The notes under the pieces: model-generated | What the model was told of the DNA's origin: nothing | Database searches by the model: none | Seen by the model: the letters and a program-made list of their open reading frames with translations, nothing else | Made by a program: the position numbers and the translations under genes | Shown here: positions 27,082 through 36,449 of the stretch, one piece after another | Layout of the letters: every line of letters starts with the position of its first letter | How positions within the stretch are numbered: position 1 is the stretch's first letter | Source: Sphingomonas sp. MA1305 | GTDB taxonomy: Bacteria > Pseudomonadota > Alphaproteobacteria > Sphingomonadales > Sphingomonadaceae | DNA length: 64,000 bases | Reading direction: 5' to 3' | NCBI RefSeq assembly: GCF_016107325.1 | Contig: NZ_RCVT01000002.1 | Location: forward strand, 990,999-1,054,998

Positions 27082-27409
27082 CGGTCCGCTTCGTACCGTG
27101 CGCCGCAGCGGGGGGGAAGGTGGAATGGAAGCGCGGGAGAAGAGGTGGTTCGGGCGCCTTCACCGAGCGGCGGGGCAGGCGATGGGGTTGCCGATCGCTC
27201 CTGCGTCGCTCCCGCCAACGCCGCACTCTAGCGTCACGCCCATGCTGTCGCCGTTAAACTCGCGTGTCCATGAGCCCCCGCTTTCGCCGGGATGACGAAT
27301 GACGCAGCGGTTTCCGGCCAAACCAGACATTCCGCTTCCGCCCGGAAGCCGAAGTTCCGCATTCTCGCATCAGCGAGCGTAGAGTTCCCGCCCAGCTTGC
27401 AGTGCGTGG
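27082..27409. other. Gene-free gap with two repeat fragments
   Basis: This 328-base gap has no gene I can support. At 27268-27297 lies a half-copy of a repeat (GTGTCCATGAGCCCCCGC...) whose relative is at 31020-31057. At 27326-27358 lies an imperfect palindrome with arms around CCGCTT and GGAAGC that matches the GTCCGC/GCGGAC family of 58-62 kb. The left end should hold the promoter of the ATP-grasp gene. Confidence 0.6.
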
Positions 27410-27679
27410 TCAGGCGCCCGCCTCGCGCCTCATCTGGTCGCGAACGAGGCGGTTGAGATCGTGCTTATATTGCTGGCAAGTCGTCGTGAGACGACCGACA
27501 CGCTCCTCCGCCAGACAGCGTGACTTCAAGGAGCCGTTGAAGCGATAGAGTTGATCATCGAGATATTGTCTCATGCCATAGGCTTGCGGGTTCTCGAAAT
27601 AGGTCGTGCCAGCGACGGCGGAAGTTGTACCTCCTGCTACAAGACCCACGAGGCACAGGGCTTTGCAAATCGCTTTCAT
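27410..27679 (-). CDS. Small secreted protein, unrecognised
   Basis: An 89-residue protein with a signal peptide (MKAICKALCLVGLVAGGTTSAVAG, cut about residue 24). The mature part is charged and helical (YLDDQLYRFNGSLKSRCL ... YKHDLNRLVRDQ) with two Cys residues that could form a disulfide. No family is recognised. The ATG at 27679 has a GGAGAC site before it. It is isolated between repeats and an unrelated gene. Confidence 0.65.
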   Translation of the reverse strand: MKAICKALCLVGLVAGGTTSAVAGTTYFENPQAYGMRQYLDDQLYRFNGSLKSRCLAEERVGRLTTTCQQYKHDLNRLVRDQMRREAGA

Positions 27680-27887
27680 CGAACGTCTCCTTCGACCACG
27701 GACTGCCGTGAACCTGCCGCAGTGCGCTTATAAATCATGGATTTCGCGTAAGGTCCAAACTTAAGGTTCGTATGAGCTAGGGTCAGAGCTTGAAGCTGTC
27801 AGCGGCTAGAGGCGGTGCCTCCGCCGTTGCAAAACGACCATCCAGAAGCGGACGTTCTGATTCCGTCGAGAGCGGACATTGCGCGTC

Positions 27888-28328
27888 TTATGGCTTTGTC
27901 GGTGCTTGCATTTGCGCCGCGGTCGTCTGCTCGTCGATGATGCCGACAATTTGGGACATAGGAATGGTAAAAACGCCCCCCTGTGCCTTACGCCATTCGT
28001 CGATGCCCTCGTCCAAGGCGGAAGTAGGGAAGTCGCGCTTTTCCACTGATAGCTTCGTGACACTGGCGTCGAGCGTCTCGTCCGATACGGGAATGTGCGG
28101 CAGGATGCCCGCGATGCCCGGCGTTGCGAAATGAACGCCGACGACGCTGATGTGGTAGACCTTCTTGGCACCCATCATCTCGACGCGCTGCACTTTGAGC
28201 AGCGATCCAGCATCCTGTGGTCGCGTGCGGTAGGACCAGACTTGCCCCTCTACATACCTGGGAGGCGAGGCCTGACCGGACAGCCCCATGGCAGCTAGCA
28301 GAGCGGCGGCGACAGATGACAGCTTCAT
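27888..28328 (-). CDS. Secreted protein, unrecognised
   Basis: A 146-residue protein beginning at 28328 (MKLSSVAAALLAAMGLSGQA, a signal peptide) rather than at 28382. The mature part begins PPRYVEGQVWSYRTR, a start typical of small periplasmic proteins that read 'GQVWSYRTRP', and ends with a Gln/Ala/Pro tail. No catalytic motif is visible. Base composition is slightly lower in GC than its neighbours. It lies alone between a small secreted protein gene and ligD. Confidence 0.65.
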   Translation of the reverse strand: MKLSSVAAALLAAMGLSGQASPPRYVEGQVWSYRTRPQDAGSLLKVQRVEMMGAKKVYHISVVGVHFATPGIAGILPHIPVSDETLDASVTKLSVEKRDFPTSALDEGIDEWRKAQGGVFTIPMSQIVGIIDEQTTAAQMQAPTKP

Positions 28329-28457
28329 AGATCCCCCGAGCGACCGAGTTGCCACAATACTCTCATCTTGCCCCGTCTCCATGTCCGCTAACCCCCAGCA
28401 ACAGACAGCCGACGTATAATCTGGGCGCGCATTGAGTCGCTATTAGGAAAGCGGAAG

Positions 28458-30935
28458 TCACACGTCCGGCAGCGTCTGGTCCGCCATGCCCCACCCCTGG
28501 AGCGCCCGCGACGCCGCCCTCTTCAACAGCTCGTCCCGATCCCTCACGCCCCAGCGGGCGGCGGTGTCGAGGTCGCGCAGCTCGCTCCACGAGACCGGTG
28601 CGGCGACGGGTGCGCCGGCGCGGGCGCGGGCGGCATAGGGCATGATCGCGGTCGCGCCGCGCTGGTTGCGAAGGTAATCGATGAAGATCTTGCCCTTGCG
28701 CTTCGCCTTGGTCATCACCGCGACGAAGCGGTCGGGCTCCGCCTGGGCCAGCGCGCGTGCGAAGCGTTCGGCGAAGTCGCGCACCGCCGGCCATTCCGCC
28801 TGGCGGTTGAGCGGCACGACGACGTGGACGCCCTTGCCGCCGGACAGCAGGGGAAAGCTGACCAGGCCGATCTCGGCGAGCTGGTTGGACAGATATTCCG
28901 CCGCCTTCTTGGTTTCGGCGAAGCCCAGCCCCACGTCGGGGTCGAGGTCGAAGACCATCCGGTCGGGCCGTTCGAGCGCATCGATCGTCGATCCCCAGCC
29001 GTGGAATTCGATCGTGCCCATCTGCACGCAGGCGACGAGGCCGTCGGCGCTGTCGACATAAAGATAAGGTTCGGTGTGGCCGTCCTTTTCGGTGATGTCG
29101 ACGTGGTGGACATGCTCGCCGAAGCTGCCCGCGTCGTGCTTCTGGAAGAAACAGGCCTTGGCGCGTCCCTGCGGGCAGCGGACGAGGCTGACCGGGCGGC
29201 GGCCGGCCCAGGGCAGCATCACCGGCGCGAGCGCGGCGTAATAGTCCGCGAGCTCGCCCTTGGTGACGTCGCTGTCGGGGAAGATGAGGCGGTCGCGGCT
29301 CGACACCGTAACGTGCACCTCGGGCGCGGCGGGGGCGGGCTCGGGGGTTTCGACCACCACCTCTTCCGCCGGCTTGTCGCCGCGCAGGCCGACGAAGCTC
29401 GGGTGGCGCAATACGCCGTCGGGCGTCACCTCGGTGAAGGCGATCTCGGCGACCAGCTTGGGGCTGACCCAGTGCGCGCCGCGGACCATCGCGCGCGGCG
29501 CCTCGACGGTCGGCGTCTTGCGGGCGAGGCGGGCGAGTTTGGCGGCGATATCGTCCATCAGCTTCGCGTCGAAGCCGGTGCCGACCTTGCCGGCGTAGCG
29601 GAGTTTGCCGTCCTCGTGCACGCCGAGCAGCAGCGAGCGGAAGCCGCGCTGCTTGTCCGACGGCAACCAGCCGACGATGACGAATTCCTGCCGCCGGATG
29701 CATTTCGCCTTGAGCCAGGCGCGGCTGCGGCCAGATTGATAGGGCGCGTCGGCGCGCTTCGACACGACGCCTTCCAGCCCCTCGCGGCACATGGTTGCGA
29801 ACAATGGCTCGCCGGAACCGAGGACGTGTTCGGCGAATTGCAGGCGGTCGCCGGTCGGCAGCAGGACGCGCAGCCGCTCCTTGCGCTGGAGGTTGGGGAG
29901 GGGGCGCAGGTCCTCGCCGTCGGCCTCGAGCAGGTCGAAGGCGAACAGGGTCATGGCGCCGCCGCCGGAGATGGCGTCCTTGAGCGTCGAGAAATCGGGG
30001 CGGCCGTCCTTGAACGCGACGATCTCGCCGTCGATCAGCGCGCTGCCGGGGATGGCGCCGGCGGCCTCGGCGATCCGGGCGAACTTGTCGGTCCAGTCGA
30101 GGCCATTGCGGGTGTAAATCTTGGCGACGCCGTTCGCGACGGCGATGAGCGCGCGATAGCCGTCGTATTTGACCTCGTGCAGCCAGCCGGCACCGGGCGG
30201 GACGGAGTCGACGAGCGTGCAGAGCTGCGGTTCGGTGAATGGCGGCAGTTTTCCTCCCTTGGCAGCGGAGCGCGGTGGTGGCGGGGTGTCGCCCTTTGCG
30301 GGCCGAGATACCCCTCCACCATCCGCCTTGGGTCGACGGTCCCCCTTCCCCTGCGGGGGAGGACTTTTACCCTCCGCAATCTCCTGCATCGTGCGGCCGG
30401 TGGCGACGCTGGTCAGCGCGTCCTCGGTCAGCGTGTCGGTGCCGCCGGCGAAACCGTCGTCGATCTTGCGCAGCAGCCAGTTCTCGCGTTTTTCCTTGCC
30501 GCGCGGCTTGAGGCGGATGAGCAGCCATTCGCCGCGCATCCGCTCCCCCTCCAGCACGAAATGGAGATGGCCCTTGTCGAGGTCCTTCGCCGACTTGCCG
30601 GCGACCGGCGCCCAGGTGCCGCGATCCCACAGCATCACCGTGCCGCCGCCATATTCGCCCGCCGGGATCGTCCCTTCGAAGCTGGCGTAGGACAAGGGAT
30701 GATCCTCGGTGCGCACCGCCAGCCTTTTCTCGTCGGGGTCGAGGCTGGGACCGCGCGTCACCGCCCAGCTCTTCAGCACGCCGTCGATCTCCAGCCGGAA
30801 ATCCCAGTGCAGGCGGGTGGCGTCGTGCTTCTGGACGATGAAGCTGTTGCCATGGCCGGGTTCGAGCGTGCCGGCCGGCTCCGCGGTCTTCGCGAAGTCG
30901 CGCTTGGCGTTGTAGGCGGCGAGGGCGTCAGTCAT
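28458..30935 (-). CDS. ligD: DNA ligase D, multifunctional NHEJ enzyme
   Basis: An 825-residue enzyme that joins double-strand breaks with Ku. Domain order is phosphoesterase (residues 20-170, with HWDFRLEIDG and AVRTEDHPL), ATP-dependent ligase (residues 240-530, nucleotidyl Lys in EVKYDGYR), then primase-polymerase (residues 550-815, metal-binding DLDPDVGLGF). The start at 30935 is chosen as the first ATG before conserved sequence; the frame runs 7 codons further. The stretch between phosphoesterase and ligase (about residues 190-230) is Pro/Gly/Lys-rich and encoded by a GC-rich repeat. The ku gene lies upstream on the same strand. Confidence 0.95.
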   Translation of the reverse strand: MTDALAAYNAKRDFAKTAEPAGTLEPGHGNSFIVQKHDATRLHWDFRLEIDGVLKSWAVTRGPSLDPDEKRLAVRTEDHPLSYASFEGTIPAGEYGGGTVMLWDRGTWAPVAGKSAKDLDKGHLHFVLEGERMRGEWLLIRLKPRGKEKRENWLLRKIDDGFAGGTDTLTEDALTSVATGRTMQEIAEGKSPPPQGKGDRRPKADGGGVSRPAKGDTPPPPRSAAKGGKLPPFTEPQLCTLVDSVPPGAGWLHEVKYDGYRALIAVANGVAKIYTRNGLDWTDKFARIAEAAGAIPGSALIDGEIVAFKDGRPDFSTLKDAISGGGAMTLFAFDLLEADGEDLRPLPNLQRKERLRVLLPTGDRLQFAEHVLGSGEPLFATMCREGLEGVVSKRADAPYQSGRSRAWLKAKCIRRQEFVIVGWLPSDKQRGFRSLLLGVHEDGKLRYAGKVGTGFDAKLMDDIAAKLARLARKTPTVEAPRAMVRGAHWVSPKLVAEIAFTEVTPDGVLRHPSFVGLRGDKPAEEVVVETPEPAPAAPEVHVTVSSRDRLIFPDSDVTKGELADYYAALAPVMLPWAGRRPVSLVRCPQGRAKACFFQKHDAGSFGEHVHHVDITEKDGHTEPYLYVDSADGLVACVQMGTIEFHGWGSTIDALERPDRMVFDLDPDVGLGFAETKKAAEYLSNQLAEIGLVSFPLLSGGKGVHVVVPLNRQAEWPAVRDFAERFARALAQAEPDRFVAVMTKAKRKGKIFIDYLRNQRGATAIMPYAARARAGAPVAAPVSWSELRDLDTAARWGVRDRDELLKRAASRALQGWGMADQTLPDV
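30258..30370. repeat. Intergenic-type repeat embedded in the ligD linker
   Basis: Within ligD this stretch has the look of the non-coding repeats seen elsewhere in the window: CCCCCTTCCCC and TGCGGGGGAGG form a hairpin near 30340-30362, preceded by ACCCCTCCACCATCCGC. It is read in frame as a Pro/Gly/Lys-rich linker between two LigD domains. The reading frame is kept throughout. Confidence 0.6.
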
Positions 30936-31068
30936 CGGTCTATTGCCCACATCCAAAACCCTCCGTCAGCCCGGCGAACGCCGGGCCATGTCGCCCCGAG
31001 CGCCAAGGCCGCTGGTGTTCCGTGTCCATGGGTCCCGGCTTCCGCCGGGATGACGTAAGGGGAAGCGC

Positions 31069-31962
31069 TTAGGCACGTTTCTTGGCCGGAGTTTTTGCCG
31101 TCGGCTTTTTGGCCGGTGCCTTGGCGGTGGTCCGCTTCGCCGGTGCCTTCTTTGCCGGTTCCGCCTCCGCCTTGCCGCCCTCCATCGACTTCTTCAGCGC
31201 GGCCATCAGGTCGACGACGTTGTTGCCGGATCGGCCGCCGTCTTCGTCCTTGTCCTCGATGATCTTGCGGCCCTTCGCCTTGCGCTTGCGCTCGATCAGG
31301 TCCTTCAGCGCGTCGACGTAGCGGTCGTGGAATTCCTGGGGATCGAAGGCGCCCGACTTCTTGTCGATCAGCGCCTGCGCCAGATCGAGCAGGTCGGGGT
31401 CGGGCTTGCTGTCGGGAATTTCGCGGAAATAGCTTTGCGCCTTGTTGACCTCGTCGGCGTAGCGCAACGTCTCCAGCACCATGCCGCGCCCGCACGGCTT
31501 GAGGCTGACGACATATTCGCGGCCGCGCAGGGCGAGCTGGCCGAGCCCGACCTTCTTCGACCGCTTCAACGCCTCGCGCAGCACGATGAACGCCTCTTCG
31601 GCGAGATCGTCGGCGGGGACGACGAAATAGGGTTTCTCGTAATAGATGACGTCGATGTCGCTGGCGTCGACGAACTGGGTCAGCTCCAGCGTCTTCTTCG
31701 ATTCGAGCTTCACCGCGTCGATCTCGTCCTGCTCGAGCAGCACGAACTCGCCCTTCGACACCTCATAGCCCTTCATGATCTCGTCGGTGTCGACGGGGCC
31801 GATGCCGGTGACGACCTTCTCGTAATGGATCGGCTTGCCGCTCGGTTCGTGGATCTGTTTGAACGACACGGTCGCACCGCTGCGCGTCGCCGCATAGATC
31901 TCGACCGGGATCGACACGAGGGCGAGTCGGATCTGGCCTTGCCAATAAGCGCGAGCGGGCAT
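31069..31962 (-). CDS. ku: Ku protein for non-homologous end joining
   Basis: A 297-residue bacterial Ku that binds DNA ends and recruits LigD. It begins MPARAYWQGQIRLALVSIPVE; the frame continues to 32046 but conserved sequence starts at the ATG at 31962. Core motifs include IHEPSGKPIHYEKV and GREYVVSLKPCGRGMVLETLRY. The tail (last 35 residues) is Lys/Ala/Thr/Pro-rich (KAPAKRTTAKAPAKKP), like histone H1, a feature that lets Ku slide or bind non-specifically. It is followed by ligD 133 bases downstream, with a repeat fragment at 31020-31057 between. Confidence 0.95.
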   Translation of the reverse strand: MPARAYWQGQIRLALVSIPVEIYAATRSGATVSFKQIHEPSGKPIHYEKVVTGIGPVDTDEIMKGYEVSKGEFVLLEQDEIDAVKLESKKTLELTQFVDASDIDVIYYEKPYFVVPADDLAEEAFIVLREALKRSKKVGLGQLALRGREYVVSLKPCGRGMVLETLRYADEVNKAQSYFREIPDSKPDPDLLDLAQALIDKKSGAFDPQEFHDRYVDALKDLIERKRKAKGRKIIEDKDEDGGRSGNNVVDLMAALKKSMEGGKAEAEPAKKAPAKRTTAKAPAKKPTAKTPAKKRA

Positions 31963-32074
31963 GCGGGCAGCCTTGCAACGTTGCGGAAGCGATTCAATTC
32001 GCTGGCGAAACTCCGGTTCCGTCGCGATTGCGCCGACCTGTGACACGGACCGGGTTTTCGGCTAGGGGCGGCGC

Positions 32075-32653
32075 ATGGCCGACGACCCTTTTTTGATGTT
32101 CGACGGGTGGCTGGACGAAGCCAAAGCGAACGAACCCAACGATCCCAATGCGATGGCGCTCGCCACCGTCGATGCGGCTGGCCAGCCGTCGGTGCGGATG
32201 GTGCTGCTGAAGGGGCACGGCCCCGACGGCTTCGTCTTCTACACCAACCGCGACAGCCGCAAGGCCGGCGAACTCGACGCGGTGCCCAAGGCGGCGCTGC
32301 TGTTCCACTGGAAGTCGCTGCGCCGCCAAATCCGCATCGAGGGCGCGGTCGAACGCGCGAGCGATGCTGAGTCGGACGCCTATTTCGCGACGCGCGGTCG
32401 CGATTCGCAACTCGGCGCCTGGGCATCGGACCAGTCCCGCCCGCTCGACAGCCGCGCGACCTTCGAGGCGCGGTTCGAGGCGATGAAGCAGCGGTTCGAG
32501 GGGCAGGACGTGCCGCGGCCGCCGTTCTGGGGCGGCTATCGCGTCGTCCCACAGGCGCTCGAATTCTGGCAGGACCGGGCGCACCGCCTGCATGAACGAA
32601 GGCTGTTCACCCGACAGGGGGATGGCTGGAGCGAAGGATTGCTGTTCCCATGA
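32075..32653 (+). CDS. pdxH: Pyridoxamine 5'-phosphate oxidase
   Basis: A 192-residue FMN enzyme that makes pyridoxal 5'-phosphate. Visible motifs are [39 protein letters not shown] and the C-terminal ARG/WxEG-like end ([20 protein letters not shown]). The length is a little short but complete. Its stop overlaps the start of the cation transporter by 4 bases (32650-32653), so the two are translated together. It is divergent from ku. Confidence 0.94.
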   Translation: MADDPFLMFDGWLDEAKANEPNDPNAMALATVDAAGQPSVRMVLLKGHGPDGFVFYTNRDSRKAGELDAVPKAALLFHWKSLRRQIRIEGAVERASDAESDAYFATRGRDSQLGAWASDQSRPLDSRATFEARFEAMKQRFEGQDVPRPPFWGGYRVVPQALEFWQDRAHRLHERRLFTRQGDGWSEGLLFP

Positions 32654-33603
32654 CCCAGGACGAACGTCGCAAGCTGCTGCCGCTGGCGACGCGGGCCGCG
32701 CTGGCCAGCGTCGCCATGGCGTGCTTCCTGCTCGCGCTGAAGAGCTATGCCGCGTGGCAGACGGGATCGGTGGCGATGCTCGGCAGCCTCGCCGACACGG
32801 CGCTCGACCTGCTCGCCAGCCTCGTCACGCTCTACGGCGTGCGGCTGGCGGCGACCCCGGCGGATCACGACCACCGCTTCGGCCACGGCAAGGCGGAGGC
32901 GCTGGCGGCGCTGTTCCAGGTCGCGCTGATCACCGCCTCCGCGGCGGGTATCGCTTGGCGCGCGATCGACGCGCTGGGCAGCGATACCGCCACGGGCGAC
33001 GCGGAGTTCGGCATCGGCGTGTCGATCATCGCCATCATCGCGACGATGGTGCTGCTCTGGTACCAGCGCCGCATCATCCGCGCGACCGGATCGGTCGCGA
33101 TCATGGCGGACAACGTCCATTACCAGTCGGACGTTCTGCTCAACGGATCGGTGATGGTCGCGCTGGTCGTCGACCAGTATCTCGGCTTCCACAAGGCGGA
33201 CCCGCTGTTCGGCATCGCCATCGCGCTGTGGCTGGCCTGGGGCGCGTTCCAGGCGTCGTCGACCGCGATCGACCAGCTGATGGACAAGGAATGGCCGGAG
33301 GACCAGCGTGCCGCCTTCCTCGACGTCGCGGCGCGTCAGCCGGGGCTGAAGGGCATCCACGATTTCCGCACGCGCCGGTCGGGCAGCCACGATTTCGCGC
33401 AATTCCATATGGAGGTCGACCGCGACCTGACGGTCGGCGCGGCGCATGACATCGTCGAGAATGTCGAGCGCAGCCTGCGCAGCGCCTTCCCCAAGGTCGA
33501 GGTATTGATCCACCTCGACCCCGAAGGCCATGTCGACACCGACAATCCGCTGGTCGAGGCGGACGTGACGCCACACTGGTTCGGCAAGCGGGTAGGATAC
33601 TGA
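32650..33603 (+). CDS. Cation diffusion facilitator transporter (FieF-like)
   Basis: A 317-residue CDF family exporter of divalent metal such as zinc or iron. It has six membrane segments and the two metal-site motifs: [11 protein letters not shown] in helix II and HYQSD in helix V, with the His-rich [14 protein letters not shown] loop between helices II and III. A cytoplasmic C-terminal domain ([14 protein letters not shown]) follows. It overlaps pdxH by 4 bases and precedes the PhzF gene by 1 base, so the three form an operon. Confidence 0.93.
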   Translation: MTQDERRKLLPLATRAALASVAMACFLLALKSYAAWQTGSVAMLGSLADTALDLLASLVTLYGVRLAATPADHDHRFGHGKAEALAALFQVALITASAAGIAWRAIDALGSDTATGDAEFGIGVSIIAIIATMVLLWYQRRIIRATGSVAIMADNVHYQSDVLLNGSVMVALVVDQYLGFHKADPLFGIAIALWLAWGAFQASSTAIDQLMDKEWPEDQRAAFLDVAARQPGLKGIHDFRTRRSGSHDFAQFHMEVDRDLTVGAAHDIVENVERSLRSAFPKVEVLIHLDPEGHVDTDNPLVEADVTPHWFGKRVGY

Positions 33604-33604
33604 C

Positions 33605-34402
33605 ATGCGGATACCGTTCAGCCAGATCGATGCGTTCAGCGACGCGCCCTTCGGTGGCAATCCGGCGGCGGTGATGCCGCTGTCGACCTGGCTGGACGAT
33701 GCGACGTTGCTCGCCATCGCGGCGGAGAACAATCTATCGGAAACCGCCTTCCTCGTGCCCGACGCGAGCGGCGAGGCGGACTTCGAGCTGCGCTGGTTCA
33801 CGCCCGCGGCCGAGGTGCGGTTGTGCGGCCATGCGACGCTGGCCAGCGGTCACTTCGTGCTCACCTCGGGCGAGCCGCGCGACGCGGTGCGCTTCCGCAC
33901 GCGGCAGGCCGGGGTGCTGACGGTAACGCGCGAGGGCAGCGGCTATGCCCTGGCGCTGCCCGCGTGGAAGCCTGCGCCGAGGCCGTTGCCGGCAGTGGTG
34001 GCGGCGCTCGGTGTCGACAATGTCGTCGAGACGCTGTGGCGCGAGGGAGGCTACGATGTCGTCGTGCTCGAATCCGAGGAGGCGGTGCGCGCGGTGCAGC
34101 CCGACTTCCGTGCCCTGGCGGCGACCGGCGAACATCAGGCGATCGTCACCGCGCGCGGCACGGATACCGACATCGTCAGCCGCGTCTTCGTGCCCGCGTT
34201 CGGGATCGACGAGGACCCGGTGACCGGATCGGCGCATGCGGTGATCGTGCCCTATTGGGCGGAGGCGCTCGGCCGCGACCGCTTCACCGCTACGCAGGCG
34301 AGTGCACGCGGCGGCCGGCTGACCTGCCGGCTCGACGGCGACCGGGTGGTGTTGGGCGGCGCTTGCGTAACCGTGATCGAGGGCACGTTCCTGCTGCCGT
34401 GA
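33605..34402 (+). CDS. PhzF family isomerase-like protein
   Basis: A 265-residue protein of the PhzF/diaminopimelate epimerase-like fold. Visible are DAFSDAPFGGNPAAVMPL at the start, LSETAFLV with the conserved Glu, LCGHATLASGH, and EDPVTGSAHAVIVPYW. Family members isomerise dihydro-hydroxyanthranilate in phenazine synthesis, but most homologues outside those clusters have no known substrate; there are no phenazine genes here. It starts 1 base after the CDF gene. Confidence 0.9.
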   Translation: MRIPFSQIDAFSDAPFGGNPAAVMPLSTWLDDATLLAIAAENNLSETAFLVPDASGEADFELRWFTPAAEVRLCGHATLASGHFVLTSGEPRDAVRFRTRQAGVLTVTREGSGYALALPAWKPAPRPLPAVVAALGVDNVVETLWREGGYDVVVLESEEAVRAVQPDFRALAATGEHQAIVTARGTDTDIVSRVFVPAFGIDEDPVTGSAHAVIVPYWAEALGRDRFTATQASARGGRLTCRLDGDRVVLGGACVTVIEGTFLLP

Positions 34403-34411
34403 TCTCCCTCA

Positions 34412-34437
34412 AGCCCCTCCCCTGAAGGGGAGGGGCT
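34412..34437. terminator. Bidirectional hairpin between PhzF gene and mnmA
   Basis: Eleven-base arms AGCCCCTCCCC and GGGGAGGGGCT pair perfectly around a TGAA loop. The inner 22 bases are identical to the hairpin at 4999-5020. It separates two convergent genes. Confidence 0.8.
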
Positions 34438-34439
34438 GC

Positions 34440-35543
34440 TTAGGCCGCTGCGAGCGCGGCCTCTGTCTCCGCGATCCAGCCGCCGCCGAGCACGCGGTCG
34501 CCGGCGTAGAGCACTGCCGCCTGACCCGGCGCGACGCCATATTCGGGAACGTCGAACACCAGCCGGTCGCCGACCATCTGTGCAGGCACCGGCTTGGCCA
34601 TCGAGCGGACCTTCGCCGACAGCGGGCCGTCCAGCGGCCCCAGCACGTTGAGGTCGGTCAGCCGCGCCGCCGCCACCGCCAGCGCCGCGCGCGGGCCGAC
34701 GACAACGCGCTTCGCCGCCGCCTCCAGCCGCACGACATAGAGCGGTTCCGCGGTGCCGCCGATCTCCAGCCCGCGGCGCTGACCGACGGTGAAGTGGATG
34801 ATGCCGCGATGCTCGCCCAGCTTGCGACCGCTGAGGTCGACGATGTCGCCCGCCGTATCGGTATCGGGACGCAATTTCCTGACCAGGCCGGCGTAATCGC
34901 CGTCGGGCACGAAGCAGATGTCCTGGCTGTCGGGCTTGCCCGCCACCGCCAGCCCCATCTCCGCCGCCAGTTCGCGCACCCGCGCCTTGGGCAGGTCGCC
35001 GAGCGGGAAGCGCAGGAAATTCAGCTGCTCCTGCGTCGTGCCGAACAGGAAATAGCTCTGATCGCGGGCCGGGTCGGTGCCGCGATGCAGTTCGGCACCC
35101 GCCGGCCCCTCGATGCGGCGGACGTAATGACCGGTGGCGAGGCAATCCGCGCCGAGATCACGCGCCATCTGCAGCAGGTCGGTGAATTTTGGTCCGGTGT
35201 TGCACTGGACGCAGGGGATCGGGGTACGGCCGGCGAGATATTCGTCGGCGAACCGATCGACCACCGCCTCGCGGAAGCGGCTTTCATGGTCGAAGACATA
35301 ATGGGCGATGCCCAGCCGGTCGCAGACGGCACGGGCGTCGCGGATGTCCCGCCCTGCGCAACAGGCGCCGGCGCGGCCGACCGCCTCGCCATGGTCGTAG
35401 AGCTGGAGCGTGACGCCGATCGTCTCCGCCCCGGTACGCGCGGCGAGCGCGGCGACTACCGAGCTGTCGACCCCGCCCGACATCGCCACCACGATCCGGC
35501 GCGCGGTCTCGGGACCCGCCAGCTGAAAATCCACATCGGTCAT
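34440..35543 (-). CDS. mnmA: tRNA 2-thiouridylase
   Basis: A 367-residue enzyme that puts sulfur on U34 of certain tRNAs. The PP-loop [16 protein letters not shown] binds ATP; catalytic Cys residues are in [12 protein letters not shown] and in [13 protein letters not shown]. The start at 35543 ([12 protein letters not shown]) is chosen; the frame also has a GTG at 35576 without a good ribosome site. The sequence [11 protein letters not shown] is typical of alphaproteobacterial MnmA. It stands alone and converges on the PhzF gene. Confidence 0.94.
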   Translation of the reverse strand: MTDVDFQLAGPETARRIVVAMSGGVDSSVVAALAARTGAETIGVTLQLYDHGEAVGRAGACCAGRDIRDARAVCDRLGIAHYVFDHESRFREAVVDRFADEYLAGRTPIPCVQCNTGPKFTDLLQMARDLGADCLATGHYVRRIEGPAGAELHRGTDPARDQSYFLFGTTQEQLNFLRFPLGDLPKARVRELAAEMGLAVAGKPDSQDICFVPDGDYAGLVRKLRPDTDTAGDIVDLSGRKLGEHRGIIHFTVGQRRGLEIGGTAEPLYVVRLEAAAKRVVVGPRAALAVAAARLTDLNVLGPLDGPLSAKVRSMAKPVPAQMVGDRLVFDVPEYGVAPGQAAVLYAGDRVLGGGWIAETEAALAAA

Positions 35544-35687
35544 GATCCGCCCGCCATAGCGCTTTTCGTCGCTCACCGCAAAGCAGGCACGGGTCGCGCA
35601 GTTTTGAGGGCGAGCTTTACCGACCCTTCACCACGTCTGCCGTAGAGCCAGCATTCCTGACGATACGAGCGAGTGGGGTAGGGCGCG

Positions 35688-35933
35688 TTGGATCTGAGTT
35701 TTCCCGGTTTCGACAAGGATGCGGAGGTCACCCGGCTGCCGGGCGATCTCGCGGTCCTGATGGTCGGGATCGCGGCACGCCAGAATGCCAGCGCAACCGC
35801 GACCGCGCAGGCACGATTTGGCCGGATGTACGGTGCGATGCGGCGGCTGCAGCCCGCCTCGGGCGCGTTCAACGGTCAGGTCGCGTCGCTGCTCGCGCAT
35901 TGGCACGATTCCGAACAGGAGCCGGGCGAGTGA
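35688..35933 (+). CDS. Small hypothetical protein, TTG start
   Basis: An 81-residue reading frame from a TTG at 35688. The product is mixed in composition (DLSFPGFDKDAEVTRLPGDL, then a likely helix TAQARFGRMYGAMRRL) without a membrane segment. No family is recognised. Its codon pattern is consistent with coding at high GC and it points towards sciP, 120 bases downstream. The unusual start and missing ribosome site lower certainty. Confidence 0.45.
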   Translation: MDLSFPGFDKDAEVTRLPGDLAVLMVGIAARQNASATATAQARFGRMYGAMRRLQPASGAFNGQVASLLAHWHDSEQEPGE

Positions 35934-36052
35934 CGAGGTAACACACATGAAGGGCCCGTTTACCGCGGCGCTTCAGCCGTTCTTCAAGCGTGTCGATTAG
36001 GAAGCGTAACAGTTGTTGAAAGAGGCCTGCTGGCCCCGGTCGAGGTTGAGTA

Positions 36053-36352
36053 ATGATCGAGAACCAGAAAATCCGTCCTGCCAAGGTTATCGGCCCGCTC
36101 GGCGAGTCGCTGACCCTGGATTCCCTGCCGCCGCCGTCGACGACGCGCTGGGTGGTGCGGCGCAAGGCGGAGGTGGTGGCCGCGGTCAACGGCGGCCTGC
36201 TGACGGTGGACGAGGTGTGCGAGCGCTATGGCCTGACGGTCGAGGAATTCGCCAGCTGGCAGCGCGCGATCGACCGATCAGGCATGCCGGGTCTGCGCGT
36301 CACCCGCATCCAGCATTACAAGTCGCTGTACGAGCGCCAGCAGAAATACTGA
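36053..36352 (+). CDS. sciP: SciP family (DUF1153) cell cycle transcription regulator
   Basis: A 99-residue protein closely matching the SciP/DUF1153 family, beginning IENQKIRPAKVIGPLGES, then TLDSLPPPSTTRWVVRRKAE and the recognition-like helix LTVEEFASWQRAIDR. In Caulobacter, SciP is an inhibitor of CtrA-dependent transcription. The start follows GAGG at about 36042. I do not see a clear paired TTAA CtrA site in the upstream 100 bases. The gene ends at a strong hairpin. Confidence 0.92.
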   Translation: MIENQKIRPAKVIGPLGESLTLDSLPPPSTTRWVVRRKAEVVAAVNGGLLTVDEVCERYGLTVEEFASWQRAIDRSGMPGLRVTRIQHYKSLYERQQKY

Positions 36353-36371
36353 CCGCACGCGCGTCCTGAGG

Positions 36372-36429
36372 GACGCCGCAACCGGCCCGCGTATCCCCGG
36401 TCGAACCGGGCGATGCGCGGGCCGGCGTC
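36372..36429. terminator. Long bidirectional terminator hairpin
   Basis: An outer stem GACGCCG/CGGCGTC with an inner ten-base stem CCGGCCCGCG/CGCGGGCCGG and a terminal CCCCGGT/ACCGGGC stem. It lies between sciP (+) and the PI-PLC-like gene (-) that converge here. Confidence 0.7.
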
Positions 36430-36449
36430 GTTTCACGCAAACCGCTCGG

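Noticed and set aside
28824..31058. A 744-codon open frame opposite ligD
   Set aside because: No domain is visible and it is fully covered by the well-supported ligD gene.
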